From Segnochrobactrum spirostomi (GTDB taxonomy: Bacteria; Pseudomonadota; Alphaproteobacteria; Rhizobiales; Segnochrobactraceae), in NCBI RefSeq assembly GCF_009600605.1, contig NZ_VWNA01000001.1, positions 124,001 through 188,000 on the forward strand: a stretch of 64,000 nt of DNA. The letters run 5' to 3'. Below are positions 55,457-64,000 of this stretch, in pieces; the stretch's first letter is position 1, and every line of letters begins with the position of its first letter. The notes below the pieces were generated by a model that was given only the letters and a program-made list of their open reading frames with translations, made no database searches and was not told the DNA's origin. The translations under genes and the position numbers were made by a program.

Positions 55457-55548
55457 GAAGGTCCCGATGCGTCAGTCCGCCGGCCGGACGCTGGCGGCGA
55501 GGCTCGTGCCGAGCCCCGCCTCAACGATCCGCTCAGGTGCGGGCCATC

Positions 55549-55788
55549 TCAGGCCGCAGACGCCTTCTCAAGGAACTTCACGGCGTCACCGACGGTCAGG
55601 ATCGTCTCGGCCGCATCGTCCGGGATCTCGACGCCGAACTCTTCCTCGAAGGCCATCACCAGTTCGACCGTGTCGAGGCTGTCCGCGCCGAGGTCGTCGA
55701 TGAAGCTCGCGTTCTCGGTGACTTTGTCGGCCTCGACACCGAGGTGCTCGATCACGATCTTCTTCACTCGCTCAGCGATGTCGCTCAT
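55549..55788 (-). CDS. acpP: Acyl carrier protein
   Basis: 79 residues, acidic. The 4'-phosphopantetheine attachment Ser is in [22 protein letters not shown]. Carries growing acyl chains between FabD, FabG and FabF, all encoded around it. A 283-bp gap separates it from fabG, so it may have its own strong promoter; I could not pick reliable boxes. Confidence 0.98.
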   Translation of the reverse strand: MSDIAERVKKIVIEHLGVEADKVTENASFIDDLGADSLDTVELVMAFEEEFGVEIPDDAAETILTVGDAVKFLEKASAA

Positions 55789-56071
55789 TCTGGACTTCCT
55801 TGATGTTTACACGGAACTTCGTGGAGGATTGTCAGCGACCCGGCTTCACGCATCTCCGTCAAGCCGAGTGCCGTAGAACCGTTCCGCTCGTGAGATTGCA
55901 GCGTCTCGTTCCCGATCTGCTTGGCGATCTCTTTGACCGGACTGCCATTTGCAGCGCACAGCCGAGCCTGGAAACAGACGAACGACGTCCCGACCGGCGG
56001 CGCTTGGTAACATACTTCTCCGGGCATTGCCACAATGGGGAAAGTGGCGGTTCCCCGGGGAAATTCCAAGA

Positions 56072-56809
56072 TCAGACCATGGCCATTCCGCCGTTCACGT
56101 GCAAGGTCTGACCCGTCACATATGCGGCTTCGTCGCTCGCCAGATAGAGCGCGGCGGCGGCGATCTCCTCACCGGTACCGAGTCGTCCCGCCGGCACCGA
56201 AGAGAGGATGGCGGTCTTCTGCTCGTCCTTGAGCACGTCGGTCATCGCCGTCTCGATGAAGCCCGGGGCGATCGTGTTGACAGTGATGCCCCGGCTCGCG
56301 ACCTCGCGTGCGAGCGACTTCGACATGCCGATCATGCCGGCCTTGGCGGCGGCATAATTGCCCTGCCCCGGATTGCCGGTGACGCCGACGACCGAGGTGA
56401 TGCCGATGATGCGGCCATGCCGGCGCTTCATCATGCCGCGCAGGACGGCGCGGGACAGGCGGAACGCCGAGGTGAGGTTCACCTCGAGGACCTGATCCCA
56501 CTCCTCGTCCTTCATGCGCATGAAGAGGTTGTCGCGGGTGATGCCGGCATTGTTGACGAGGATGTCGATCTGGCCGAGCGCTTGCTCGGCCGCCGGCACC
56601 AGGGCGTCGACCTCGGTGCGGTCGCCCAGATTGGCGGTGACGATGTGGGTGCGCTCGCCGAGCTCGGCCGCGACGGCCTCAAGCTTTTCGCGGCGGGTGC
56701 CGGAAAGCGCCACGGTCGCGCCGGCGCCGTGCAGCGCCCGGGCGATCGCCGCGCCGATGCCGCCGCTCGCGCCGGTGATCAGGGCCGTCCGGCCGGTGAG
56801 ATCGAACAT
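56072..56809 (-). CDS. fabG: 3-oxoacyl-ACP reductase FabG
   Basis: NADPH-dependent short-chain reductase of fatty-acid synthesis. 245 residues. Cofactor loop TGASGGIGAAIARAL, NNAGITRDN, catalytic Ser in ITSVVGV and YAAAK as the Tyr-Lys pair. C-terminal GGMAMV is typical of FabG. Starts 21 bp after fabD. Confidence 0.97.
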   Translation of the reverse strand: MFDLTGRTALITGASGGIGAAIARALHGAGATVALSGTRREKLEAVAAELGERTHIVTANLGDRTEVDALVPAAEQALGQIDILVNNAGITRDNLFMRMKDEEWDQVLEVNLTSAFRLSRAVLRGMMKRRHGRIIGITSVVGVTGNPGQGNYAAAKAGMIGMSKSLAREVASRGITVNTIAPGFIETAMTDVLKDEQKTAILSSVPAGRLGTGEEIAAAALYLASDEAAYVTGQTLHVNGGMAMV

Positions 56810-56830
56810 GGGCGATGTCCTTCCCGTTCT

Positions 56831-57772
56831 TCAGCGCCCGAGACGAGCGGCGAGGGCCGCCGCTTCGTCCGGCGTGCCGACATTGGCGGTGGCGGCGTCC
56901 TTGGCGATGCGCTTGGCGAGGCCGCTCAGCACGCTGCCGGCGCCGATCTCGACGAAGACGTCGACACCGTGCTCGGCGAGCCACGCGACGCTCTCGCGCC
57001 AGCGGACCGTGCCGGTGACCTGCTCGGCGAGGCGCCGGCGGATCTCGTCCGGATCGGTGATCGGCGCGACGGTGACGTTGGCGACGAGCGGCACGGCCGG
57101 CGCGCGGACCTCGACCTTGGCGAGGGCCTCGGCCATCACCGCGGCGGCGGGCGCCATCAGCGGGCAGTGGAACGGCGCGCTCACCGGCAGGAGAACGGCG
57201 CGGCGGGCGCCATGGGCTCTGGAGATCGCGACGGCGCGCTCGATCGCGGCGCGATGGCCGGAGATGACGACCTGGCCGGGCGCGTTGTCGTTGGCGGTGG
57301 TGCAGATCTCGCCCTCGGCCGCCTCGGCGGCCACGGCACGGGCGGCGTCGAGATCGAGGCCGAGCAGCGCGGCCATGGCGCCCTCGCCCGCCGGGACAGC
57401 CTTCTGCATGGCCTCGCCGCGCAGGCGTAACAGGCGCGCCGCGTCGGCGAGCCCGAGGCTGCCGGCGGCGACGAGCGCCGAATATTCCCCGAGTGAATGG
57501 CCGGCGACGAACGCCGCGTCGGCGACCCGAACGCCGCGCACCTCGAGGGTGCGCAGCGCGGCGATGCTCACCGCCATCAGGGCGGGCTGCGTGTTCGCCG
57601 TCAGCGTCAGGTCCGCCTCGGGACCTTCGAAGATGATGGTGGAGAGCTTCTCGCCGAGCGCGTCGTCGACTTCCTCGAACACGCGGCGGGCGGCGTCATC
57701 GGCCTCGGCGAGGGCCTTGCCCATGCCGACGCTCTGGCTGCCCTGGCCGGGAAAGGTGAAGGCGATGGTCAT
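56831..57772 (-). CDS. fabD: Malonyl-CoA:ACP transacylase FabD
   Basis: 313 residues from the ATG at 57772. FTFPGQGSQSVGMGK at the N-terminus and the nucleophile elbow VAGHSLGEYSALVAAG. Transfers malonyl groups to ACP. First gene of the fab cluster; the promoter lies in the divergent region shared with rpsF. Confidence 0.96.
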   Translation of the reverse strand: MTIAFTFPGQGSQSVGMGKALAEADDAARRVFEEVDDALGEKLSTIIFEGPEADLTLTANTQPALMAVSIAALRTLEVRGVRVADAAFVAGHSLGEYSALVAAGSLGLADAARLLRLRGEAMQKAVPAGEGAMAALLGLDLDAARAVAAEAAEGEICTTANDNAPGQVVISGHRAAIERAVAISRAHGARRAVLLPVSAPFHCPLMAPAAAVMAEALAKVEVRAPAVPLVANVTVAPITDPDEIRRRLAEQVTGTVRWRESVAWLAEHGVDVFVEIGAGSVLSGLAKRIAKDAATANVGTPDEAAALAARLGR

Positions 57773-58225
57773 GTGGCGCGCCGCGCTCCTCGAATGTCCG
57801 TCCGCCGCCGGAACCCGGCGCGAACCGGGCCGCACAAAGGCGACAAGATGTCCGGAAGTCAAGGGCCGCGCCGCGCACAGGGGGATTCCCGGCAGCGAAA
57901 TTCGGTCTGCGGGGAACGCGCAGATATATAAGTGTGCGTGTCGCCGCCGCGCGCCTCGAGCATCCGAGCCATCCGCGGCGGCGCATTCGGGCGCCCGAAC
58001 GGAATGCGTCCTTGCCTTTCCCGCCGATTCGGGTATCAACACCGCCGCTGCACCGGTCCGGCCGGGGGCTGAACGGAAGGCCGTGTCTTCACGGCGAGGC
58101 AACGAAGAGGTTGCCGCCTTCCCGTGTCTCCGCTCGCGAACACGCAACTTTCTCGACGCCTCTCCTCGGAAGGCTTCGACGAGGCTCCGCGCCGGCCGTG
58201 CGTTGTAGAGGAAAGGCAGAGGTTC
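57773..58225. other. Divergent fabD/rpsF control region
   Basis: 453 bp without a gene. An AT-rich patch with TATATA (57925-57930) probably belongs to a promoter, orientation unclear. From 58075 a structured leader precedes rpsF (listed separately). No conserved small gene seen. Confidence 0.6.
58075..58122 (+). promoter_or_regulatory. Predicted three-way-junction RNA structure in the rpsF leader
   Basis: Outer stem GGAAGG (58075-58080) with CCTTCC (58117-58122) encloses two perfect hairpins: CCGTG-TCTT-CACGG (58081-58094) and GGCAAC-GAAGAG-GTTGCC (58098-58115). It ends about 104 nt before the rpsF start. rpsF leaders in many bacteria bind the S6:S18 complex for autoregulation; whether this structure does so is inference. 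Confidence 0.55.
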
Positions 58226-58672
58226 ATGGCTCTTTACGAGCATGTCTTCCTGGCCCGACAGGATGTGTCGGGTCAGCAGGTTGACGCCCTGATCGAACAG
58301 TTCAAGGGCGTCATCGAACAGAATGGCGGCAAGGTCTCGAAGATCGAGAACTGGGGACTGAAGTCCCTCGCCTACCGCATCAACAAGAATCGCAAGGCGC
58401 ATTATGCGCTGCTGAACATCGACGCTCCCTCGGCCGCCGTGGTCGAGATGGAGCGCCAGATGCGCATCAGCGAAGACGTGCTGCGCTTCCTGACCGTCCG
58501 CGTCGAAGAACTCGAGGACGGCCAGTCGGTCATGCTCCAGAAGCGCGACCGCGACGACCGTCGCCGCCGCGACCGTGACGACCGTGGCTTCGAGGGTGGT
58601 GGCGGCCGTGACCGCGACCGCGACGATCGCCCGCGCCGCCGTCGGGATGACGATTTCGGAGATAACGACTGA
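58226..58672 (+). CDS. rpsF: 30S ribosomal protein S6
   Basis: 148 residues. The S6 domain ([20 protein letters not shown] to about residue 95) is standard. A C-terminal extension of about 45 residues is almost entirely Arg/Asp with a GFEGGGG insert, common in Hyphomicrobiales S6. AAAGGCAGAGG precedes the ATG. The stop overlaps rpsR by one base (TGATG). Confidence 0.97.
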   Translation: MALYEHVFLARQDVSGQQVDALIEQFKGVIEQNGGKVSKIENWGLKSLAYRINKNRKAHYALLNIDAPSAAVVEMERQMRISEDVLRFLTVRVEELEDGQSVMLQKRDRDDRRRRDRDDRGFEGGGGRDRDRDDRPRRRRDDDFGDND

Positions 58673-58920
58673 TGATCGACGTTGCCCAGTTGCCGACCCG
58701 TCGGCCGTTCTTCCGCCGCCGCAAGACCTGCCCGTTCTCGGGCGCGAATGCGCCGAAGATCGATTACAAGGACGTGAAGCTCCTGCAGCGTTACGTCTCC
58801 GAGCGCGGCAAGATCGTGCCGTCGCGCATCACTGCGGTTTCGCAGAAGAAGCAGCGCGAGCTCGCCCGCGCCATCAAGCGCGCGCGCTTCCTCGGCCTTC
58901 TGCCCTACGTGATCAAGTGA
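58672..58920 (+). CDS. rpsR: 30S ribosomal protein S18
   Basis: 82 residues. [24 protein letters not shown] and the C-terminal [27 protein letters not shown] are typical. It pairs with S6 on the platform of the 30S subunit. Translationally coupled to rpsF. Confidence 0.97.
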   Translation: MIDVAQLPTRRPFFRRRKTCPFSGANAPKIDYKDVKLLQRYVSERGKIVPSRITAVSQKKQRELARAIKRARFLGLLPYVIK

Positions 58921-58949
58921 GATCGGCGGGCGCTCGCGCCCGCCTCGCC

Positions 58950-58979
58950 GCCGGCGGCCGCTCGCGTGCCGCCGGCTTT
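58950..58979 (+). terminator. Partial terminator/attenuator between rpsR and rplI
   Basis: GCCGGCGGC (58950-58958), 9-nt loop, GCCGCCGGC (58968-58976), then TTTC. A second hairpin GGCGGGCG-CTCG-CGCCCGCC lies just before it. The short T run suggests partial termination that tunes rplI level. Confidence 0.55.
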
Positions 58980-59051
58980 CTCGTCTGGGCCCGAAGCGGG
59001 CTCTAACCGCGGCGCCGAAGGCCCTGCGGGACAGACCAAGGAGTGATCCCC

Positions 59052-59630
59052 ATGCAAGTCATCCTGCTCGAGCGCGTCGCCAAGCTCGGCCAGATGGGTG
59101 AAGTCGTGCGCGTGCGCGACGGTTTCGCCCGCAATTTCCTGCTGCCGCAGGGCAAGGCGCTGCGCGCCACGAGCGGCAACCGCGAGCGCTTCGAGCGCGA
59201 GCGCGTGCAGCTCGAGGCCCGCAACCTGGAGCGCCGCACCGAGGCCGAGGCCGTCGGCCAGAAGCTCGACGGCAAGAGCTTCGTCGCGATCCGCCAGGCG
59301 GGCGAGACCGGTCAGCTCTACGGTTCGGTGTCGACCCGCGACATCGCCGTCCTCATCGAGGCCGGCGGATTCTCGATCGAGCGCAACCAGGTTCTCCTGA
59401 ACCATCCGATCAAGACGATCGGCGTGCACAAGGTCGAGATCGCGCTGCACCCCGAAGTCAGCGTCACCGTTCAGCTCAACGTCGCCCGTTCGGCCGACGA
59501 GGCCGAGCGTCAGGCGCGTGGCGAAGACCTCACCCTCCGCAACCAGCGCTTCGAGTTCGAAGAGGACGAGGAAGAGGCGGAAGAGGAAGCCGAGGCCGTC
59601 GAGACCACCGAGGCGGGCGAGCCGGCCTGA
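59052..59630 (+). CDS. rplI: 50S ribosomal protein L9
   Basis: 192 residues from ATG 59052 ([32 protein letters not shown]). The N-domain, long helix and C-domain are in order, with an acidic C-terminal tail ([19 protein letters not shown]) as in related species. The DUF2232 gene often found between rpsR and rplI in this group is absent. A terminator follows. Confidence 0.97.
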   Translation: MQVILLERVAKLGQMGEVVRVRDGFARNFLLPQGKALRATSGNRERFERERVQLEARNLERRTEAEAVGQKLDGKSFVAIRQAGETGQLYGSVSTRDIAVLIEAGGFSIERNQVLLNHPIKTIGVHKVEIALHPEVSVTVQLNVARSADEAERQARGEDLTLRNQRFEFEEDEEEAEEEAEAVETTEAGEPA

Positions 59631-59657
59631 TCCTTCACAGGCGATTGAACACCGGGA

Positions 59658-59693
59658 ACGGGCGTGTCCTTCTGGCCACGCCCGTTTCTTTTT
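59658..59693 (+). terminator. Intrinsic terminator of the rpsF-rpsR-rplI operon
   Basis: ACGGGCGTG (59658-59666), 10-nt loop, CACGCCCGT (59677-59685), followed by TTCTTTTTG. Nine perfect pairs and a U-rich tail, 28 bp after the rplI stop. Confidence 0.88.
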
Positions 59694-59735
59694 GTTGCGC
59701 CAGTACCTTGAGCTTCCGAGGAGAACGAGCTTAGC

Positions 59736-59751
59736 ATCGGGAAATCCCGAT
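59736..59751. promoter_or_regulatory. Inverted repeat upstream of the cyclopropane synthase gene
   Basis: ATCGGG-AAAT-CCCGAT, perfect, about 50 bp before the cfa start. A plausible operator or leader hairpin; no matching regulator is known from the window. Confidence 0.4.
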
Positions 59752-59801
59752 AACGCTCGTCGTTCGCGTCGTTGCTTCATCGATGCGCCTCGGAGACCGC
59801 C

Positions 59802-61055
59802 ATGAACCGTCTGCTGCACGCGTTCCTGTCCAACCACGTCCGCAAGGGAAATCTGGAGATCGTCTCGCCGGGCGGCGGCGTCGCGAGTTTCGGTGACGGC
59901 AGCGGTCCCCGTGTGCGGATGCGAATCACGGACAAAGCGACCGAACGCAAGATCCTCACGAATCCCGATCTCGCGTTCGGCGAAGCTTACATGGACGGCA
60001 CCGTCGTCTTCGAAGCGGGCCGCATTTACGACTTCCTCGACCTCGTTCTCTCGAACGTGAACACGGCGCTACCATCGCCCATCGCCAAGTTTCTTGCGAA
60101 GTGGCGTGTGTGGACGCGGCGGCTTCGCCAGCGCAACGGACACGCCGCCGCCCGGCGCAACGTCGCCCACCATTACGACCTCGACGGCGCGCTCTACGAT
60201 CTGTTCCTCGATTCCGACCGGCAATATTCCTGCGCCTATTACGAATCGGACCGGGACGACCTCGAATCGGCGCAGCTCGCCAAGAAACGTCACCTCGCCG
60301 CCAAGCTGATGATCGAGCCAGGCATGAAGGTGCTCGACATCGGCTGCGGTTGGGGCGGTCTCGGCCTCTACCTCGCCGACATCTGCGGGGCCGACGTCAC
60401 CGGCGTCACCCTGTCCGAAGAGCAGCACGCGATGGCCAACCGCCGCGCCCAGGATCGCGGCCTCGCCGACCGCGCCCGGTTCATGCTGCAGGACTACCGC
60501 ACGCTCCAAGGCCCCTTCGACCGAATCGTCTCGGTCGGCATGTTCGAGCATGTCGGGGTCGGCCACTTCCCAGAATATTTCGACAAGGTACGCGATCTCC
60601 TGAAGCCCGACGGCGTGATGGTGCTGCACTCGATCGGCCGCTTCGACGGTCCGGGCGACACCAATCCCTGGATCCAGAAATATATCTTCCCCGGCGGCTA
60701 CATCCCGGCCTTGTCCGAGGTCGTCCCGGTGATCGAGCGCGCCGGCATGAAGACGACCGACATCGAGATCCTGCGTCTGCACTATGCCAAGACGCTGCGG
60801 GCGTGGCGCGAGCGGTTCATGGAGCACTGGGACGAGGCGGCCAAGCTCTACGACGAGCGTTTCTGCCGGATGTGGGAGTTCTATCTCGCGGGCTCCGAGA
60901 CGGCCTTCCGCCACCAGGACATGATGAACTTCCAGATTCAGTTCGCGCGACACCAGCATGCCGTGCCGCTGACTCGCGACTACATGTTCGAAGCCGAAGC
61001 GGCGCTGCGCCGCCGTGAGACGGAGCGCCTGCCACTGCGCCTCGCCGGAGAATAG
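59802..61055 (+). CDS. cfa: Cyclopropane-fatty-acyl-phospholipid synthase
   Basis: 417 residues from ATG 59802. SAM-binding motif KVLDIGCGWGGLGLYLAD (about residue 178-195), substrate-side VAHHYDLDGALYDLFLDSDRQYSCAYY and SVGMFEHVGVGHFPEYF. Methylenates unsaturated phospholipid acyl chains. The genome may hold several paralogues, and the C-terminal RHQHAVPLTRDYM is typical of the alphaproteobacterial type. Confidence 0.93.
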   Translation: MNRLLHAFLSNHVRKGNLEIVSPGGGVASFGDGSGPRVRMRITDKATERKILTNPDLAFGEAYMDGTVVFEAGRIYDFLDLVLSNVNTALPSPIAKFLAKWRVWTRRLRQRNGHAAARRNVAHHYDLDGALYDLFLDSDRQYSCAYYESDRDDLESAQLAKKRHLAAKLMIEPGMKVLDIGCGWGGLGLYLADICGADVTGVTLSEEQHAMANRRAQDRGLADRARFMLQDYRTLQGPFDRIVSVGMFEHVGVGHFPEYFDKVRDLLKPDGVMVLHSIGRFDGPGDTNPWIQKYIFPGGYIPALSEVVPVIERAGMKTTDIEILRLHYAKTLRAWRERFMEHWDEAAKLYDERFCRMWEFYLAGSETAFRHQDMMNFQIQFARHQHAVPLTRDYMFEAEAALRRRETERLPLRLAGE

Positions 61056-61186
61056 TCCTCATCCGTCCAAACGCTTCCTATCCGCTGCGCCGACATCACG
61101 CGGTCGCGATGTGCTTGTCATCGGTACCCGCTATGGGGAATGATCCGGCCATGAACGGGCCGAGTCACGGCGCGACTGGAGGCAAT

Positions 61187-62016
61187 ATGAGGCGGTTTGA
61201 CGGGGTACTGAGCCGAGGAGCTCGGCTCATGGGAGCGGCGGCGTTCACGGCGATCGTCAGCATGTCCGCGATCCCCGCGTGGGCGCAGAGCGCGGCTCCG
61301 GCTACGAACGCGCAGCCGGAGAATCCGGCCGCGGCGAACGGGGAACAGCCTATCATCGAGCAGAAGGCGCTCGATCTCCTGAAGGCCATGAGCGCGAAGA
61401 TCGCCGCCGCGAAGTCGTTTTCGGCGAGCATCCGCGACATGCGCGAGATCCCCTCGAGCCAGGGGCAGATGCTGACCTTCTTCTCGAGCGCGAAGTTCGC
61501 GGTCGAGCGCCCGAACAAGATGCGCGCCGATATCGTCAACGACGGCGTCGATACGCTCGCGATCTACGACGGCAAGACGCTGACGATGTTCGACGAGCAG
61601 AAGAACTTCTACGTCAAGGCCGACGCCCCGCCGACTCTCGACGAAATGGTCAAGTTCGCGTCCGAATCGCACGGCATTCATTTCGCGATCGCCGACTTCC
61701 TGTTCTCCGACCCCTATAAGATCTTCAGCGAGGGCCTGACGAACGCCTATGTCGTCGGCCCCACCCGGATCGAAGGTGCGCCGGTGCAGCATCTCGCCTT
61801 CGCGGCGAAGGGGATCGAGTTCGAGCTGTGGCTCGATGATTCGTCGAACCTGCCGCGGCTCTTCACCGTCACCTATCTCGACGCGCCGGGCGTGCCCCAT
61901 TTCCTGGTGCAGTTCACCCGCTGGAGCCCCGACGTGAGCTTCCCGGGGACTTCTTCACCTTCACGCCGCCCAAGGGCGCAGTGGCGATCGATTTCCTGCC
62001 GCCGGAGAAGAAGTGA
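61187..62016 (+). CDS. DUF2092 exported protein, frameshifted near its end
   Basis: Start ATG 61187 with GGAG upstream. Signal peptide (AAFTAIVSMSAIPAWAQS), then a LolA-like DUF2092 fold: KALDLLKAMSAKIAAAKSFS, then KMRADIVNDGVDTLAIYDGKTLTMFDEQKNFY. The reading frame is good to VSFPG at about 61945; there one G is missing from a GGGG run. With five Gs it would read SFPGDFFTFTPPKGAVAIDF and end at TGA 62014-62016, about 276 residues. As written the frame runs on to 62110. Proteins of this group are usually followed, as here, by a small YXY-rich secreted protein. Confidence 0.82.
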
Positions 62017-62045
62017 TGGTCGCCCGAACGCTGGACCGCAAAGGA

Positions 62046-62519
62046 ATGAACAACATGCGCGCTCTCGCTTTCGCCGCCTCGCTCGCGGCGCTCTCGCTGG
62101 CGACGATTGATCCGGCTTCGGCCTGGGTTTCCTACAACCGTTCCGGCTCGTGGACGAGCCCGTCCGGCGCCACCCGCACCTGGAGCGCCAGCGGGACGGC
62201 AGGCGGCGCGCACTACGGCTATGGCTATGGCTATCATCCCTGCTGCGCGTACCACTCCGGCTATTCCGGTGCCGCCGTGGCCGGCGCCGCGGTGGCAGGA
62301 GTCGCGGTGGGTGCGGTCGCCGGAGCCGCCGTCGCGTCGGCGGCGCGGCCGACCACGGTCGTGGTCGCCCCGGCCTACGGCGCGTCCTATGCGGCGCTGC
62401 CGGGCGGCTGCACGATGATCACGCCCTCGGGCGCGACCTATTATGCCTGCGGCGGTGTCTATTACCGGCCCTATTACGGGCCGTCGGGCGTCGTATATCA
62501 GGTCGTCCCGGCGCCCTGA
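62046..62519 (+). CDS. Small exported Gly/Ala/Tyr-rich protein
   Basis: 157 residues from ATG 62046 (ATG 62055 is better spaced from AAGGA and equally likely). Signal peptide RALAFAASLAALSLATIDPASA, then a low-complexity region with HYGYGYGYHPCCAY, an alanine/glycine/valine hydrophobic stretch (AAVAGAAVAGVAVGAVAGAAV) and a cysteine pair (GGCTMITPSGATYYACGG). Function unknown. Follows the DUF2092 gene by 30 bp. Confidence 0.82.
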   Translation: MNNMRALAFAASLAALSLATIDPASAWVSYNRSGSWTSPSGATRTWSASGTAGGAHYGYGYGYHPCCAYHSGYSGAAVAGAAVAGVAVGAVAGAAVASAARPTTVVVAPAYGASYAALPGGCTMITPSGATYYACGGVYYRPYYGPSGVVYQVVPAP

Positions 62520-62548
62520 TCTTCCAGCACACCGAACACTTTGCTCGA

Positions 62549-62580
62549 AGCGCCGCGTTCAGCCGAACGCGGCGCTTTGT
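62549..62580 (+). terminator. Intrinsic terminator after the small exported protein
   Basis: AGCGCCGCGTTC (62549-62560), loop AGCC, GAACGCGGCGCT (62565-62576), then TTTGT. Twelve perfect pairs. Confidence 0.82.
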
Positions 62581-62694
62581 CGTTACGGCCTGCATGACGC
62601 GGGGCATGGTCAGCCCGCCCTCTGATATGCCACAGTGCCCGAGCCGACCGGCCGCCGCCGGCCTGCGATTTCGATCGCACGAGGTCGATGCCCG

Positions 62695-64000
62695 ATGTCC
62701 GTTCTGTCTTCGGACCACCGCCCCCCGCAGCCGCGCGCGTCGACGATCGCGCTGTTCACCCCGAAGCTCGTCACCGCACTCCAGGAAGGCTATTCCCTGG
62801 CGACGTTGCGGGCCGATGCCATCGCCGGCCTCACGGTCGCGATCGTCGCCCTGCCACTCTCCATGGCGATCGCGATAGCGAGCGGCACGACCCCGGACCG
62901 CGGCCTCTTCACGGCGATCGTCGCCGGCTTCCTGATCTCGGCCCTCGGTGGCAGCCGCTTTCAGATCGGCGGACCAACGGCGGCCTTCATCGTCGTCGTC
63001 CACCGCATCGTCGACGTGCACGGCTTCGACGGTCTCGTGCTCGCGACGCTGATCGCCGGCGCCGTGCTCATCGCGATCGGGGCGCTGCGGCTCGGCACCT
63101 ACGTCAAATACATCCCCTATCCCGTCGTGATCGGCTTCACCGCCGGCATCGCGATCTCGATCTTCGTGTCGCAGATCAAGGACTTGCTCGGCCTTACCGT
63201 GCCGCTGCCGGGCGATTTCGTGCCGAAGATCGCGGCGCTCGCCGCCGCGCTGCCGCAGACCAACCCGGCCGCGGTTGCCATCGCGCTTCTGTCGATCGGG
63301 CTCATCGTCGGCCTGCGCAAGGTGCGGCCGAAGTGGCCGGGCTTCCTCATCGCCGTCGTCGCCGCAGCCCTCGTCGCGACGGGGCTCGGGCTCGGCGTCG
63401 CAACCATCGGCAGCGCCTTCGGCGGCGTACCGCGCACCCTGCCCGCCCCGACCCTTCCCGTCTTCAGCCTGGCGAAGGTGACCGCCGTGCTGCCGGATGC
63501 GATGACGATCGCGCTCCTCGCCGCCGTCGAATCGCTGCTCTCGGCCGTCGTCGCCGACGGCATGACGGGACGGCGGCACCGTTCGAACTGCGAGCTCGTG
63601 GCCCAGGGCGTCGCCAACATCGCCTCCGCTCTGTTCGGCGGCATCAGCGCGACCGGGGCCATCGCGCGCACGGCGACCAACATCCGCGCCGGCGGTCGGA
63701 CGCCGGTCTCGGGCATTTTGCATGCGCTGTTCCTGGCGCTCTTCATGCTCGTCGCGGCGCCGCTCCTCTCCTACATCCCGCTTGCTGCGCTCGCCGCCAT
63801 CCTCGCCGTCGTCGCCTGGAACATCGCCGAGATCGAGCATGTCCGCGAGATCCTGACGCGCTCTGCGATCGGCGACCGCATCGTGCTCGCACTCACCCTC
63901 GGCCTCACGGTGTTCGTCGATCTGACGGTCGCGATCGAGGTCGGCGTGGTGCTCGCCGCCTTCCTGTTCATGCACCGCATGGCCCAGGCGGTGGAGGTCT
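62695..64000 (+). CDS. SulP-family inorganic anion transporter (3' end outside the window)
   Basis: 435 residues visible from ATG 62695, no stop before the window end. Many membrane helices; SulP consensus ADAIAGLTVAIVALPLSMAIAIASG near residue 42 and QIGGPTAAFIVVVHRIV. The expected STAS domain would lie beyond the edge. Related proteins carry sulfate, bicarbonate or other anions; specificity is not readable. Confidence 0.92.
   Translation, partial: MSVLSSDHRPPQPRASTIALFTPKLVTALQEGYSLATLRADAIAGLTVAIVALPLSMAIAIASGTTPDRGLFTAIVAGFLISALGGSRFQIGGPTAAFIVVVHRIVDVHGFDGLVLATLIAGAVLIAIGALRLGTYVKYIPYPVVIGFTAGIAISIFVSQIKDLLGLTVPLPGDFVPKIAALAAALPQTNPAAVAIALLSIGLIVGLRKVRPKWPGFLIAVVAAALVATGLGLGVATIGSAFGGVPRTLPAPTLPVFSLAKVTAVLPDAMTIALLAAVESLLSAVVADGMTGRRHRSNCELVAQGVANIASALFGGISATGAIARTATNIRAGGRTPVSGILHALFLALFMLVAAPLLSYIPLAALAAILAVVAWNIAEIEHVREILTRSAIGDRIVLALTLGLTVFVDLTVAIEVGVVLAAFLFMHRMAQAVEV

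Overview
The window looks like a chromosomal segment of a GC-rich alphaproteobacterium, most likely of the order Hyphomicrobiales (Rhizobiales). The evidence is gene content and order: ntrY-ntrX, a D-amino-acid transaminase, hfq and hflX in a row; fabD-fabG-acpP-fabF-mltG-yicC-gmk; cobT/cobS with a DUF1289 gene, a TIGR02281-type aspartic protease and dusA; and a DUF2865 protein. Family or genus cannot be fixed from the sequence alone. No rRNA, plasmid or phage gene is visible.

Layout. 1-7554 holds mrp, mobA, an Lrp-type regulator, a uracil-DNA-glycosylase-like gene, cobT/cobS and dusA. 7555-12910 is a compact type II-C CRISPR-Cas locus: a tracrRNA on the minus strand upstream of cas9, then cas9, cas1, cas2 and a six-repeat array. 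12998-22036 holds mazG, a divergent hydrolase/CGNR-regulator pair, and the hflX-hfq-dat-ntrX-ntrY block. A tRNA-Val follows at 22329. 22470-35393 is mixed metabolism (ModE-like regulator, ccdA, an MBL hydrolase, gltX, a class II DAHP synthase, a decayed parDE pair, gor, rpiA, gabD). 35394-44179 holds an autotransporter, gph, an AidB-like acyl-CoA dehydrogenase, pyrB-pyrC, plsY and dprA. 44286-50224 holds a 57-residue small gene, topA, rnr and a DUF983 gene. After a repeat-bearing spacer come acyP, the fatty-acid/murein/gmk cluster (51274-57772), the divergent rpsF-rpsR-rplI operon with a structured leader, a cyclopropane-fatty-acid synthase, two exported proteins and the start of a SulP transporter that runs off the end.

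The most interesting part is the CRISPR locus. The tracrRNA can be placed almost to the base: a -35/-10 pair, an anti-repeat with a 15-nt identity to the repeat core, and a strong intrinsic terminator. It fixes crRNA orientation on the minus strand, convergent with the cas genes. Every repeat carries a -10-like box at its crRNA-sense 3' end, which fits per-repeat promoters. The outermost repeat is decayed only in the half no spacer needs. cas2 has no stop codon before the array: the repeat-spacer unit is exactly 66 nt (22 codons), so the cas2 frame runs through all six repeats. cas9 is split by a frameshift near 8378, and its ribosome-binding site lies in a perfect hairpin.

Several apparent frameshifts (cas9, parD, parE, the DUF2092 gene, possibly the UDG-like gene) lie in G/C runs or GC-rich repeats. 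Assembly or sequencing indels must therefore be excluded before any of these genes is called dead. All functional calls come from reading the sequence; no database search was run.
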